Below the pieces are notes generated by a model. The model was not told where the DNA came from. It did not search any database and was given only the letters and a program-made list of their open reading frames with translations. Below, in pieces: positions 1 to 12,945 of a stretch of DNA of 64,000 nucleotides. Positions within the stretch are counted from its first letter, which is position 1; each line of letters begins with the position of its first letter. The position numbers and the translations under genes were made by a program. Source of the DNA: Camarhynchus parvulus (Eukaryota > Chordata > Aves > Passeriformes > Thraupidae); contig NC_044571.1 of NCBI RefSeq assembly GCF_901933205.1, forward strand, positions 70,681,689 through 70,745,688, read 5' to 3'.

Positions 1-3000
1 CTGTTTTAGACTTAAGCTAATTATCTGGCACAACTGACCAATTAGTAAAGTGAAGAAAAAAGAAATATCACACAAGTTTGAATCTGGTGATGAGGAGATT
101 TTATTTCTAGTTGTGACAGGTTTACCACTCTATTTAGAGATTTAGTGGCTGGCACCACTTATTAAAAGAAAAGAATTTTTTTTCCTGTATGAAATTGTCC
201 TTCCCTAGCATATTGTAGAATTGTGAAATGCTGAGACAAGCATGTAGTCAGGGAGTGAACTGGCCCATGTCATGGTCTTACACTGTATTAATCTAAGAAT
301 GCTCTGATGGATTACTGTATACACACAAGGACAAACACACACATATGACCTTCATGACAAAACACCGGTACCAGATGTAGTCGGCAGGTAATGAGAACAT
401 GAAAGGTATTATGTTGTATCAGTTGTAAGTCTTCCCTTTGACTTTCCTGGAAGAGTTTAAATAGCTCCTACATGTTAAACCCTATATGTGTGAGGAGAGG
501 TATGACTTTGGATCTCAGGACTTTAAGAGTGCCCATTTGAGCGGCTCTGTGCTGGGTGAGGCAGAGACTGGAAGAGCTTTGCAGCTGTATTTGTATGCTT
601 TGCCTATGAATTTTGGGGGAAAAAGCAAGCCAAATTGATTCTTTGGGCCATCAGCTGAGCCATACTGACCTTCTGTAAAAGAATCCCTGAGGAAAAAACC
701 CAAAATACTTTTTGCTCTCCCCCTAAAAACAAAAATGATGCAGAATTCATTATTCCTCTATAAAAACATGTTACTTGGCAATAGCTGTGTTTTCTGTCAC
801 TGAGTCCTGGTCTGTAGCTCCATACAGAACAGATCTGTTAAACTTCAAGACAGGGAGAAGGGGTCATTGTTGATCAGGGAATGACAGCCCTGCATCCCTG
901 TAGAGGCAAAGGCCTGTTTAATTACAGGCTCAGTGAGTGATCTCTTTGGGCCTTGGTGTTTGCCCTGACTGCCACATTCATAAGGACCAGCACATGATTT
1001 TTTCCTCTTCCTGATTCTTCCCTGATTGATCCCTGAAATTGCTTAACCTTCTTTTCGCTGTGCACAGCTACCACTCCTCTTTACTGTTATAAATTTCTTT
1101 ATGGTACATGATTCCTCTTCTCTTGGAACAGAGCTCCCCACATCTCAACCGATCCTGCCTTCAGATTTGACTGTAAAATCTTGTGAAGTTCAGATTCAGA
1201 CTAAAGAGTCTGTTAATTTCCCAGGCAAACCTCCTCCTTTACAAATACCAGCATAACATTTTCTGTTCTGTAGTCACATGGTTATCAGTCTGTATTTAAC
1301 TGTCCTTGCTAATACACATGAAATGTCTTATTTTGGTTAGTGTTCTGTTCTGGGAGAGAGACAATCCTTTGTATTATTTGGTCTTTGGAGAATTTGATTT
1401 TGCTGTTGTTCTCAAAGTATTAACAGTGTATGTAGGTATGCAGTTCTGGAGAAGTTGTTTCACTTGTATTAGCTGGATTATTTTAAACAGAAGGAAAATT
1501 GTTTTTGGGTCTGAATCCCTCAATTCATATTAGTCAAATACGATGGTGATCCAATAGGAACACAAAACATGGCTTACTTTTGCTACTCAAAGTCTCATTA
1601 CTTGAAGCCATGACAACAGATTAGAATACACATTATTGTGATAAGAAGAGTTACTTTTCACAGAGTTTTAATCGAGCTCCAAGTGCAGTGCAAATTTCAG
1701 CAGCCATCTGTTGAACAGACAGAGCCTCCTAAATCTCTATGTGCTTATACTGTTGGCACAGAGTGCCTGGTTAACAAAGAAAGCACCTATATCATTAAGA
1801 CGAATTATATGTCTGAGGTATTACATCATTTAATATTCCACTGTCTCTTTCTCTTCTTTGTCTTCCTGGAGGCAAAATGGAAGAGAAGAAGAATGTTATG
1901 CCTCTTGCTAATGAAAAGCACCAAAATTTTTTTCAAAATCCATCTTTGTTCTAAGATCTCTGTTTAGGACACTTAATCCTTGAAACAGTCAATTTTCTCA
2001 GCACTGCTCTCACCACATGTTCCATAGCAACCTTTGATTTTGAATTTGACTAAATTTTGTGCATGTTTTATGAGAATATTTTGAGTCTTAAGTAGGTTGA
2101 TCATAAATGGATACAACAGTAGTGAAGAGCTTGTTTTGATTAGTTCTTTGATCTAACAGTTCCATTGAGCCTGAGGTTCAGCAGGAGAGCTGAGGGGTAC
2201 TCAGCACACAAGAACTGCAGAGGAAGGCTGGTACCTACTGTGTCAGCAGCTCAGTTATCCTGGGTCCAACCAGGAGCAAATTCAATCCCTGCTAATAAAC
2301 ACAACTTCCTCCAAGCTGTGTGCTGGCTCATGCAGGGAGAGGTGAGAGATTAACACCTGGACAGTATCACTTATGTCTGAGATGTTTGTCTCTGTGTCAC
2401 ATCTGCCCTCTCTTACCTGACTCAGCTGGAAAGTGCCTGACCTGCAGTTACAGTGCAGTCTGTGGGACCATTGCTTGGCTTCAAGGCAGGGGTCATTGAT
2501 CTCACCTGGTGTTTTTGTTACATGGTCAGAATGCCAAATTTGGCATTTCTGTATTTTTTCATATTTTTATTTTGTTTTATGGAAATGTTCTGTGGTCTCT
2601 GAAAACACACTGGATTTGGTTAATTTTGTTAAACAAATTCGAGAGCAGTTTAACCATGGTGTAACCTGGCTTTCTAGCACAGGGCTTACCTTACATACGC
2701 TTCTGGCTACCAGCACTGCTATTGGGAGGCCAACTTCCCACTGCACAGGTAGCTTCAAGTAAGAGTTAATTGGTGTGGAAGAACCACCTGTCTTATTTAA
2801 AGCCAACTCATGTCTTTCATTCACCCAAACCATCCTATTGGACTCGCCCATCGAACTCCAGCTGAAAGTAACTTTGACTTTAAATTCTAGGCCCTATCAG
2901 CTGCACCCTGTTAGCTTTAATAAGTAGTTGATCATTTATCTTGGTTACATTTATAATTTGTTCTCTGATTAAATTAAGAAGTAGAGATTTTCACAAATTA

Positions 3001-3595
3001 TTCATCCCAGTGATTTCTATTTTATTTGTAATCTTTGGCTCTAGATTAAACTTGCCAGCACTGCTTACGTATTCCGAAGGTGTTCTCTTTTATATGGCTT
3101 CCGTTTCCTGGGATGAGAAAATAAAGGAGGCTTTCATGCACGTGTGGCAATAGAAAGTAAGAATCTGTTGTAATGTTCAAAGTTCAGTTGTTCAGCAACT
3201 CACCCAGGTACCCTCTTGAGGCAGCAGTGCAGAAGCTGCTTAGCTTAGCCCACATTTTGTCTGTTGTTTTCTTCTTTCTAAGGAAGGAAACTTCTCTACA
3301 AAAGCTTCTGGATTCATTTTTACCATGCTTAACATTGCTATGATGAGAAGTGCACTTCCTTATTCTCTTGTATTTTCAACTAGGTCCTAATTATGGTAAT
3401 TTCATGTTTTACTTCCATATGGAAGAACTGCAGCTAAGAGTTTCGAATAAAGCCAGGATCTGTCCCTGCATTAATACAATTGCAGAGACTGAATTACAAC
3501 CAGAATGCTTTTTCTAAGAAACAGATAATGCTGCCTCTGGGCAAAATGTGTGGGTAAAATGCTTCTGTCAGTTAACAGACTAAATAAACTGGATT

Positions 3596-3646
3596 TAAAT
3601 AATAATGATAATGATAATAAGGAGGAGGAGGAGAAAGAGGAGGAAG
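3596..3646 (+). repeat. Compound AAT/GAT then GGA simple repeat
   Basis: AATAATGATAATGATAATAA-like units run into GGAGGAGGAGGAG and AGAGGAGGAAG. Interrupted and short. Confidence 0.85.
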
Positions 3647-5934
3647 TTATGCTAGGTTTCATAATAAAATAATCAATTCAAGATTTAAAAGGAAAATCCT
3701 GTACAGAAACCTTGTTTAAAAATAAGTGTCTGAATGATACTATCAGTTGGAGATTTGGGCTACTAAGGGGAAGAGTTTGGCTGTTTATGGTACTACAAAA
3801 TTAATGTTTGAAAGCTGGCTTTTATAGATTACTGGGTTTCTGCAAAGTTCTGTCGTGGAACTTGGAATTCACTCAGAGCCAAAACAGTTTTCTTTTGTTT
3901 TTGTCACTTGTCCTTGCTTATGACAAGGGTCAGCATTTTTAAGTACAATGATTTGGAACTGTTTGAAGTAAGCTATTGCCTTGTTCCAGTGTGTTAATCA
4001 GGACCTTGTAATTAAAAGTAACCTCCCAACAATGAACTTGGCACAGTGCATGGTTTGTTGGTGTGTTGTTTAAACATTTTTGTGTTGCTGATGGAACAGC
4101 TTAGCTATCCAGGAAGAAAACAGCCAAGTTTGCTAAATACCTCGCTGTCACACACTTGTGGAACACACTGGAGAAAAGGTTAACATGGAATTTATACTTC
4201 CTGGTGCACTGGCTGCTGAGAGAGAACAAGTGAATTTTGGGGAACTGGTGGCATTCATCAGTAGGGCTTTGACTTTTCAACTTGTAAGAAAATGCAGTTA
4301 AATATGTTACTTTAAAACATGAATGACAGCATAAAATACAAGAAGCATGTAGAGAAGTTAGAAAATAAGATTGAGAACATCATGCTTCTAAGGAATTAAT
4401 TATTTGTCTATCATTTATGTATTACAGTCACTGAGATTTAAAAAAACAGGAATCCCCTCCTAATGGTACAAGAAGCAAGTATGACCACCATTTAAATATT
4501 TAGGCAATAGTCCAGAAATCTAACTTGCATATCTGCCTATATGCTTTCTTGCCAGCTGTGCTCTCTTTTCTCATTTTCTCCTGGCAATCCATCCTTCCTG
4601 TTTGTTCAATACCCATATTTGGGAGGCTGGAGGCACCTAGCTCTCAGCACTCTGGCGCAACTAGGTTTTCAAATAGACATGGCACCATCTGGGCAGGAGA
4701 TTAAAATCAAACCAAAGGAATATACTTGGGGTACCAGTTAACTGTGGGAAATAATTATGGGAAATTCAGTGAAATATGAGGATATAGAATCCAAAGAATT
4801 AATGCAAACAAAGAGGAAGCAGAAAAATTTGTGGAAAACTGCCCCAAGAGCATTGGGGAAAAGTGTATTCTGAATGCAGCCTGTGATTTAGGAAGACTCT
4901 GAATTGTAGACTCCCAGAAAATGGGAAAGTAAAATAAAGGGAAATTTTTCTGTGTTCATCTTGTTTCTTGTTCCTCCTTAAGCCACTTGGATAGTTAGAT
5001 GGCCTTTTGTCCAATTTAATTGGACAGCAGGTCCTTCCTAACAATTTTCTCTTGAGAACAAGATTCAGAAATATGGCTAAAGATTTTGTCCTGGATATTT
5101 CACTATTTATTTCCAGTGTACCTTTTTACTTTAGTTTTAAATATTGACATCTTATCTGCTATGTTTCACAATAGATATATTTATTGTATTTTATTCTATC
5201 AGCTGCATTTTATCTTCAGTGTAAGGAACTGTCTCATTTATCCCGTTAATACTGCATTTGTATATAATGTACTTGAAGAAGGTTTTACAATCTTCCCTAT
5301 GAAACAGGGTCTCATGATTGAAGAACACACATTAGCAGGTTTTGCTTTTATGGATGTAATCTACTGTGTCTTTTCTGCATGAGGGTATGAAAAAGAGAAT
5401 AAGGAAGAGAGAAAATTGTAGGAACCTTTTCATCCTGTTGCAAAGAAATCAAAGTTTTAGGGTGGAGGAAAGTGGTGTTTTTTGTACACTGACATTAGCA
5501 GCGTCAAAACAGTCACTCCCAAGTCCTAAAAAGAAAATTCCTGTGCTGAGAACTCAATTAGTACATCATTTTACCTTGGCAGCAGCAAGGGAATGCAGAG
5601 GCATGGCTGAGGAATTAATCTTCTCAGAGGCTTTAAAATATTGTTAAAAATAAACCAGGATCACTTAAAACATCTTGGTGGTTGTTAATCTGCTCCCCTC
5701 TACATCTAGTGTCCAGGCCTAATTGCCTTGTATGACCTGGTGATGAATTGGTCTTATGAATAGAGCTGTGCCTGGATTACTTTGCAGTTGCTAACCTAAA
5801 TATTTGCAGGGGGAATTGCCCTTTTTTCAGAGCCTGCTTTGTATTGTATTGTGTGGGGCTGTTAAGACTGAGAAGCCTTAATGTAATTGATACAGGAACA
5901 TGCAGACATGCTTACTTTTGTCTTCCTTTCTTTC

Positions 5935-5951
5935 TTTTTTTTTTTTTTTTT
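5935..5951 (+). repeat. Poly(T) tract, 17 nt
   Basis: An uninterrupted T run preceded by CTTTCTTTC. Confidence 0.85.
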
Positions 5952-6394
5952 CCAATTTATTTTATTGCTGTTTTGCTGTGTTCTGATCACAGTAGAAGAT
6001 TCATCATGAACTGTTGGTAGGTGAACTGTGTATTCCATGTTTCCACATTTTTCAACTGAGCTTTGAGACAGCAAAAGGTAGCGGAAGAAAGGCCTGAAAC
6101 ACAACTCTTGTACTTCCGGAGCATATACAGCATGGGAAAGATATATTGTTTTGTTAACATGTCCAAACTCAGGTCACCAGTATGAAAATTATACTGTGTG
6201 TTTAGTGTCCAAGCCTTCTTAAGACTTGTTAGCTTTGGTTGAGACTGCTGGCAGTGGTTGCAAAATGCAATAGTAGTTTCCAGAGAGGAAATAGTCCTCT
6301 GAAAATGTAACAGATTTCCAACAAGGAGCAATCAAAGACAGAAATTCTGCAGCTGCATGAATATTACCAGATGTTAAACCACCTCATGATGGAA

Positions 6395-7915
6395 ATCCTG
6401 GTTGTCAGGGGCAACTTAAACCATTCCCATATTCACCAGAAAGACAACACTGCAGGGCACAAGCAATCCGGGAGGCTTCTGTGGTGCATTGAGGATAACT
6501 TCCTAACCGTGGCAACTGAGGGGCCAATGAGAAACAGCACTCTGCTGGACCTCCCTGAGCTTACAAACAAGAATACACAGCTGAGCATGTGACGGCTGGG
6601 AGCAACTTTGGCTGCAGTGACCCATAGTGATGGAGTACAAGATTCTTAGAGGAGGAAACAGGACAAATAGCAGGATCACAGCCATGGGATCGAGACATCA
6701 GGCTTCAGCCTCTTCAAGAATATCCTTGGAAGATTTCTATGATATAATATCTTGGAGTCAAGATAGGTAGTCAAGATTCTTGACTGGCAAGAATCATCCC
6801 TGGAATGCTCCAGTCCTACAATCAGGAAATCATGCAAGGATGACAGGAAGCCTGCATGGGTGAACAAGGAGCTCCTGATAACTTAAATATCACATGGGAG
6901 GATACAAGAGTGTAGTGGGTTTACATGGCACGGTTTGGTCTGTTACAGGGTGGCCTTTGTGAATAGGAATGAAGAACTGGGAAAGTATAGGTTAATCAGC
7001 CTCAGCTCAGTCCCCAGGAAGGAGGTGGATCAAATCTTCATGGAAGCCATTTCCAAACGTATGAAGGACAAGAAAGTGGTTTGGAGTAGTCAACGTGGAT
7101 TTGCAAAAGGGAAATCATGCCTGGTCAAGCTGATAGCCTCCCAAAAACAAAATGACCAGCTCCAAGGACAAGGGGAGACCACTGGGTCTTAGCAAAACTT
7201 TTGACGCTGTTTCTGGTAACATGCTTCCAGGCAAGCTGAAGAAGCCTGGACTAGGCAAGTTGATAGTCAGGGGATGTAAAACTGGGTGAACTACCGGGTT
7301 CTAAGATGTGTGATCAATGGCATGAAGTCCATCTGGAAGCCAGGCAGTAGTGCTGTATCTCAGACACCAGTGCTGTGGCCAGTACTGGTCAACATTCTTG
7401 ATGGGACTGCACCCTCAGCACATTTGCAGGGGATATAAAACTAGGAGTAGTACCTGTTACACCAACTAGAGCATCTGACATATGATGAGAGGCTGAGACA
7501 GCTGGGATCATTCATCCTGGGGAAGAGGATGCTGAGGGGATCTTATTAATGTGCATAAATATCTGATGGGACTGAAACAGTAAAGAGGATAATGAGAACA
7601 GAGCCAGACTCTTCTCACTGGTGTACAGTAAAAGGGCAAGAGACATTCTGCACAAACCGAAATACAGGAAATTTCTGAAATTGCTGAAATACTGGAACAG
7701 GCTGCCCACACATGTTCTGGAATTTCCATCCTTGTAGACTTCAAAATATTATTTAAAACTTGACAGGACACAGCTCTGCTTGCCTGCTCTAGCTGACCCT
7801 GCTTTGATCGGGAAGCTAGACCAGGTGATCTCCACAGATGTCTTCCAACCTCCACCCTTCAGTGAGCGGGGGTGGAGTGGATGGTATCCAGAGGTGTCTT
7901 CCAAACTCAACTCAG
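6395..7915 (+). mobile_element. CR1 LINE, 5'-truncated and decayed, with reverse transcriptase remnants
   Basis: The order follows CR1 ORF2 into its 3' end: a GACAACACTGCAGGGCACAA block near 6443, GGATCACAGCCATGGGAT near 6672, AACAAGGAGCTCCTG near 6863, then a translatable RT remnant at 6967-7150 (KYRLISLSSVPRKEVDQIF...KDKKVV...GFAKGKSCL), TTTGACGCTGTTTC near 7200, GCACCCTCAGCACATTTGCAG near 7410, a GAGGCTGAGACAGCTGGGA block near 7488 and GGTGATCTCCACAGATGTCTTCCAACC near 7823. There is an internal deletion near 7465. Frames are broken by stops and indels, so it is inactive. A partly repeated 3' end (7838-7857 and 7889-7908) is present. Confidence 0.9.
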
Positions 7916-10900
7916 CCTGCTATTGTGTGAGTTGCAGATTGACTGGAGATCAATTTGTGCAATGCAGTATTATTCGCATTTCAGTTTCTCCTAAAATTTC
8001 AAACAATAAAGATATATTTAGTATTTTCTTCATTTTCTCCCCTCCCAGCACCATAATCAAAATCAATATTTACATGTCAACACTCTAGATGTGCACCCTG
8101 ATGAGTGACCTGAGACCAAGAAAATTGCTTGGACTTAGCTTTTTTAATAATCTTTACTTACAGATTTATAGAAGCAGGGGAAAGTCCCCTCAACTTTTGC
8201 GGGCCTTGTGTCTGACTCAGAAAGCTTAATGTTGTAAAAGCCCAGTCTTGCATGAGAAGAGCATGACTCTAAGGAGTTTGCTTCCTCCTTTTTAGTGAAG
8301 GCCTTGAGCATAAGCCAGACATTGTGGAGTTGTGGTTCTGCCTTTATCCTCTCATACAGTTAACTTTCTTGGTACTGGGATCCCAGCAGAGCATTCAGCT
8401 AAAATGAATTTAACTAGAAATAGGGAATTCCATAATGTATGAGTTTCAGATTATTGCATGAGACATAATATGAAGCCTTGTACTTAATTATAAATTATTA
8501 ATTAGGTTTTGAAAATTATATTGAATATGTAAACCTATTATTAAGGAAATCTGCTGGCATTTCCACTTTTAAGAAATTAATATGGTATTGCCATTAAAGA
8601 TTCTCATTTTGATTATTTGTGGAATAACTATGAGAACTGCAAGACAGAAATTAATTTCTCTTTGAATTAATGTTCTCTTGCATTCACAATTGCAGTTATT
8701 CTTCACATCTTTCTAACTCAGAAAAAAATGCAATTGAAAGTTGATTATATCCTCTATGGAGAAAAAGGGAAGATTGAATCACATTCCAGCAGATCTTCTG
8801 TAACATAGAACTGTGTCTTCTATACAGGGATGTACAGGAAAGACCTGCACAGGTCCTTCTGACTGGAGAGCATAAAGCCAGGGGCACTCCATATTTCTGT
8901 ATGTGGTGCCAGGCTCTCGGGATTCACATGGGTCTCTGGGAAAGTGGAGCTGCACCCCCACTGAACGCCAGGCAGGAAAAGCAGGGAGGCGCATGTCCCT
9001 GGCGCATTTCTGGCAGGCGTCTATTTGCTGTTCCACACTGTTCTGCCACTGGGATAACTCCGCTCCCCACCAGCAGCGTCTGCTGCACACCCCATTGCCT
9101 TCCTGTGCCACTTCGCAGCTCTCGGAGACATAATTGTACCTTTGAGTTCTGCCTCTTTCATCTGCTTCAGTATCACCAGGTATGATTTTGGCATTTGGCT
9201 CTGCTGCTGACACCTGCCAGTACTAGAGCTGCGTGATAACCTTTTGAGGTTCCTTGTTATTTTCACTTTCACAGATATGTACTCAGTGTGTACCATTCTG
9301 GGTCATCCATTTTGTCCTTGCTGTCAGGTGCAGCTTGCTCAGGGTAGATTCCAGCTGATAATAACCAGATCACAGTCTGCACCATATTTAACTAGAGAGC
9401 TTTGGTTGCAACTTTAGATTATTTCTGCCTTGGCTACTTAATTTTACTTTCATCAGCACACTCCCAAACCTTACCTTTTTATTGGAAAATATATAGGAAT
9501 GCTGCATACAAGACTCTTCAAGACAAAGATTTTAATGAAATGGTCCTGTAAATATTCTTCCTTCTGTGTTACAGTTATTCTATGTGCATGTTTAACTTGC
9601 TGATTTCACGCAGTGCTGTGCAGCCGTTTGTTACATATTAACTTAAGGCTCAATCCCACAAGGTACTGACTGTGGATCATGCTGAGTCCCTTTTCCTCCC
9701 AGAGGCATTTAAAGGCTTACAGGGGGCTCAACAAAGTGAGCCCAGAATCCAGGCAACAACAGGCTCTTTCAAAAAACCAAGCAGGTTTTCTGGAGCAAGG
9801 TTTGTACTATAACTGGACAATATTTTGTGCAATGGATTTTCATATATGCAGATTAAATATTATCCAGAAGAGCCGACATTGTAGTTAGTGGCTGCTGGAA
9901 GGCATAACCATTTAGGTATATATGGTCGTAATTAATTTCATTTTATAATTATTATTTTATTTGTTTTTCCATTTAAGTGCAAAACCATGACTGAGACTAA
10001 TATCAAAATATCTAAAGTTTTGTGTGTTGGCTGCAGCGTGGTTTGTCCCCCTGTTAATGTGTATATGGTTTTCAGAGTTGCAGATAATCTGTGCAGTTTA
10101 TCTAGCAAAGCCATTTGGGTGAGCTTCTGTGGAGCTCACACACTGCACAACTGGCTGCTTGTACTCTGTGACTTCAAGGAGATCCCACTGGCAGTGGCAT
10201 TGGGGGGCAAATTCCCTGGCATTACTCCAGCTTCCTGGACCCACCTTCCTTGGGCAGAAGCCCATCCAGCCATAGAGCCGAGCCACTGGTGGCTGTGTGT
10301 ACCAGTGTGTCATCACTGATGGCACTGGGCTGGAGTGCTCTCCTCCATTGTCACTCAGAAATTTTGAAAGGCAGACTTTGCCAAAGGCTACTAAGCTGGT
10401 CTGTTGTGTACATTTTGGGAAGCCAGGAGAAATATGGAGTGACTAAATGGATCTTAATGTGATCATACTACGGTGTAGCCTGTGCAAATTACAGTATTAA
10501 CTACTATCTTTCTACGAAACTTTTTTCAGGAGAAGACGGTACCATTGGTCTGTGTTGTAATGTATTTGGCATTGAAAAAGTCTTGTAACATACTGTTTCT
10601 AGAAAGCTGTTCTCACTGTTTTGTATGCAGATAAAAACAATAATCTCCCATTGTTTGCAAGAAAAAAGACAGGACCTGAAAACTTTAAGTAATGTGGTTT
10701 AATTCCATTTACAAACAAGGAAAATTACTTCCAAAATGGCAGCTCCTGCCTTTCCTGCTAGGCAGGGAAGGAGATACTCTGATTTCACCTGCAAACAGAA
10801 ATTCAGAAATACAAATAAAACCAGAATTTTGCTTTCAGGCTTATACTGAAGGCTGGCCAAAGCCAAAGGCACAGTTTTGCTCTAAGAAATGTTGGAGCAG

Positions 10901-12535
10901 TCTTACTTTAATTCAAATACACCTGTGTGTTAATAAACGTATCTTTTTAAAATAAACAATCACGCTGTTGGCCTTTGCCCTTACTCCCCCAGTTTAACTA
11001 TTAGGTGAACACACATTTATTGTAGATTATCTCTTGAGATCAGTGTGATTTTAAGCATGCAACAGCAGAGAATCACCTACTTAAACCATTTGCAAGATCA
11101 CAGTTTTAGCAATGCACTCTAACTGAACTTGCGTATGAAATCTGCAAGTAAACTGAGGATTAAGCAACTTGCGGACTGCCAGTTTTCTTGGAGTAATGGC
11201 TGTCAAGTTGGCTGTTGTGCTTTTCTAGGGAAATAAGCAAAAAACCCAAACAAAACTGAGCTTTTAGGAGTCTGTGGTAAATTAGAGAGGTTTCTCTGTA
11301 ACTTTAAGCATAATTAGCTAAGCTAACAACTTAAGAGTTGTTTACCTATTAAGGGACGTCAGGAAATAGGTAGAAGTTTATGAGAACAAAAGTGGGTTGC
11401 TGATGCCAGTGAAGTATTTTCCAAAACTCTCAGCATAGGATGAAAGCATCACATGATTCTATGTAAGAATACTGCAGCAGAAAGTAGTCACAAGTACTCA
11501 ATAGCCTCCCTGGGAAAACAGTTCCTGGTTTAAGTGAAATGAGCCTGGACTTGGTTGTATGCTAATTGCTTTTCATTACTATGTGTTAGCAAAGCTGTTT
11601 AATACTTGCTATAAAGCCTGGATTTCACTCTCTCTCATTTAATACCGGGTTAAATCTGAACTAATAAGCTCTCAAAAGCTTAGAGGTTCCAGTAAAATGA
11701 GATTTGGCTAAAAATTGCTTGCTGGTTTCTACTAGTAACAGTGCTGTAGCTTTCGTGCTCCAGGCAATGAGAGGAGCAAGACTCAGAAGAGAGAAAAGAG
11801 AATATGCTTCATTGGGATGCTGAATGATTTAGTAGAAGTCATGGTGTCTTACTGTAAACCTTAGGAAGGGTTTCCTAGCCTTTGGAACACTGAAAGATGT
11901 AACAGTCAATTTTGAATAATTTCCAAGTTTTTATTTGTATGATGTACTTTGATTAAGTGTTGGAAAATCAAGCCATAGAATATTGTGCATGGAGCAGCAT
12001 GATTGTTGTTTCAGTGTTTCTCAGGCAGCAGTATCTGTGACTCTGAGGGCTGAACACTGAGCAAGAGCTGCTTATGAGCTGAACAACAGCAGGATTTCTC
12101 ACAAACGAAGAATATTTTGTCCTGGTACAGTGAAGTATAAAGATGATACTGCAGCCTGCTGAAATTGGCTGGTTACAAAGGTGCACCTCTGGCTTTTTGG
12201 TTAAAACAATTATTCTGGAATGTACTGTCTGTGGCTCTTCAGGACTTTCAGAGTTAAAATTTTCATGTAAGTCTTGTCACTGCTAGGAAAATTACCAGAT
12301 GCTGACAGGGGGTGTCAGCAGTGCCTCAGCTGAACATATGCTGCATATGGTTTGGCTGCAGGCACAGACAGGGAGGCCCTGTTCCCTGCTGCTGCAGAGA
12401 CTGGTGAAAACAGGCTTTAAACCAACTGATTCCAGCACAGTACTAAATGTTAGCCTCTATGCAGTGTTCATCCTACCAATGAGACTGAATAAACTACTCG
12501 AGTATAGATTGGCCTGCCAAGATTTTTGCTGCATC

Positions 12536-12551
12536 AAAAAAAAAAAAAAAA
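12536..12551 (+). repeat. Poly(A) tract, 16 nt, with upstream AATAAA
   Basis: A 16-A run at 12536-12551 lies 43 nt downstream of an AATAAA at 12488-12493. Confidence 0.85.
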
Positions 12552-12892
12552 GAGGCAGCATCTTTACTGAGTTATTTTACAAATGGTTGTTTTGAGGTAC
12601 ACAGCAATCCTGATTGCTGTGCATTGTGATTATATTTGTACTTTTTTGTGGTGAGGCTGGAATTGAAACTGAATCAGAGATTGAATACAAAGCAGTTTAA
12701 AATCTCTATTTACCATAATGATTGATCATAATCTCTGAGTCTGACACAACAATGCATCATAAAAAATTATATTAACTGTTTTCTGGAGAAAGTATTTCCT
12801 GCTTTTCCAGAGAACACAGTGAAATATACCTACTGTTTGTGATGTTGCCCCAGAATTTGGAGATTATTTGTGTCTCTTGTATGAACCTGCTA

Positions 12893-12945
12893 CAGGCACC
12901 CACCCAGCACCACCACTCACACACCCACCTCCCACCCACACATTC
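12893..12945 (+). repeat. CACCC/CACA-rich low-complexity patch
   Basis: Repeated CACCCA, CACCAC and CACACA units, irregular. Multiple CACCC boxes of the kind bound by KLF proteins are visible, with no other regulatory context. Confidence 0.6.

Larger units (their letters stand above)
1..6394. other. No gene recognised: upstream or intergenic sequence
   Basis: Open frames here are short, lack similarity to proteins I know and are not flanked by convincing splice sites. The stretch holds a GAT/GGA-type simple repeat at 3596-3646, a T tract at 5935-5951 and a short palindrome at 5009-5025. It could be intergenic, or an intron of a longer SPATA13 transcript with a more distal first exon. Confidence 0.6.

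Noticed and set aside
6935..7192. Independent protein-coding gene
   Set aside because: The translation is a fragment of CR1 reverse transcriptase inside a decayed element.
8779..9213. 144-codon minus-strand open frame
   Set aside because: No recognisable domain, no splice or promoter context, and overlapping open frames on the other strand in a locally GC-richer patch.
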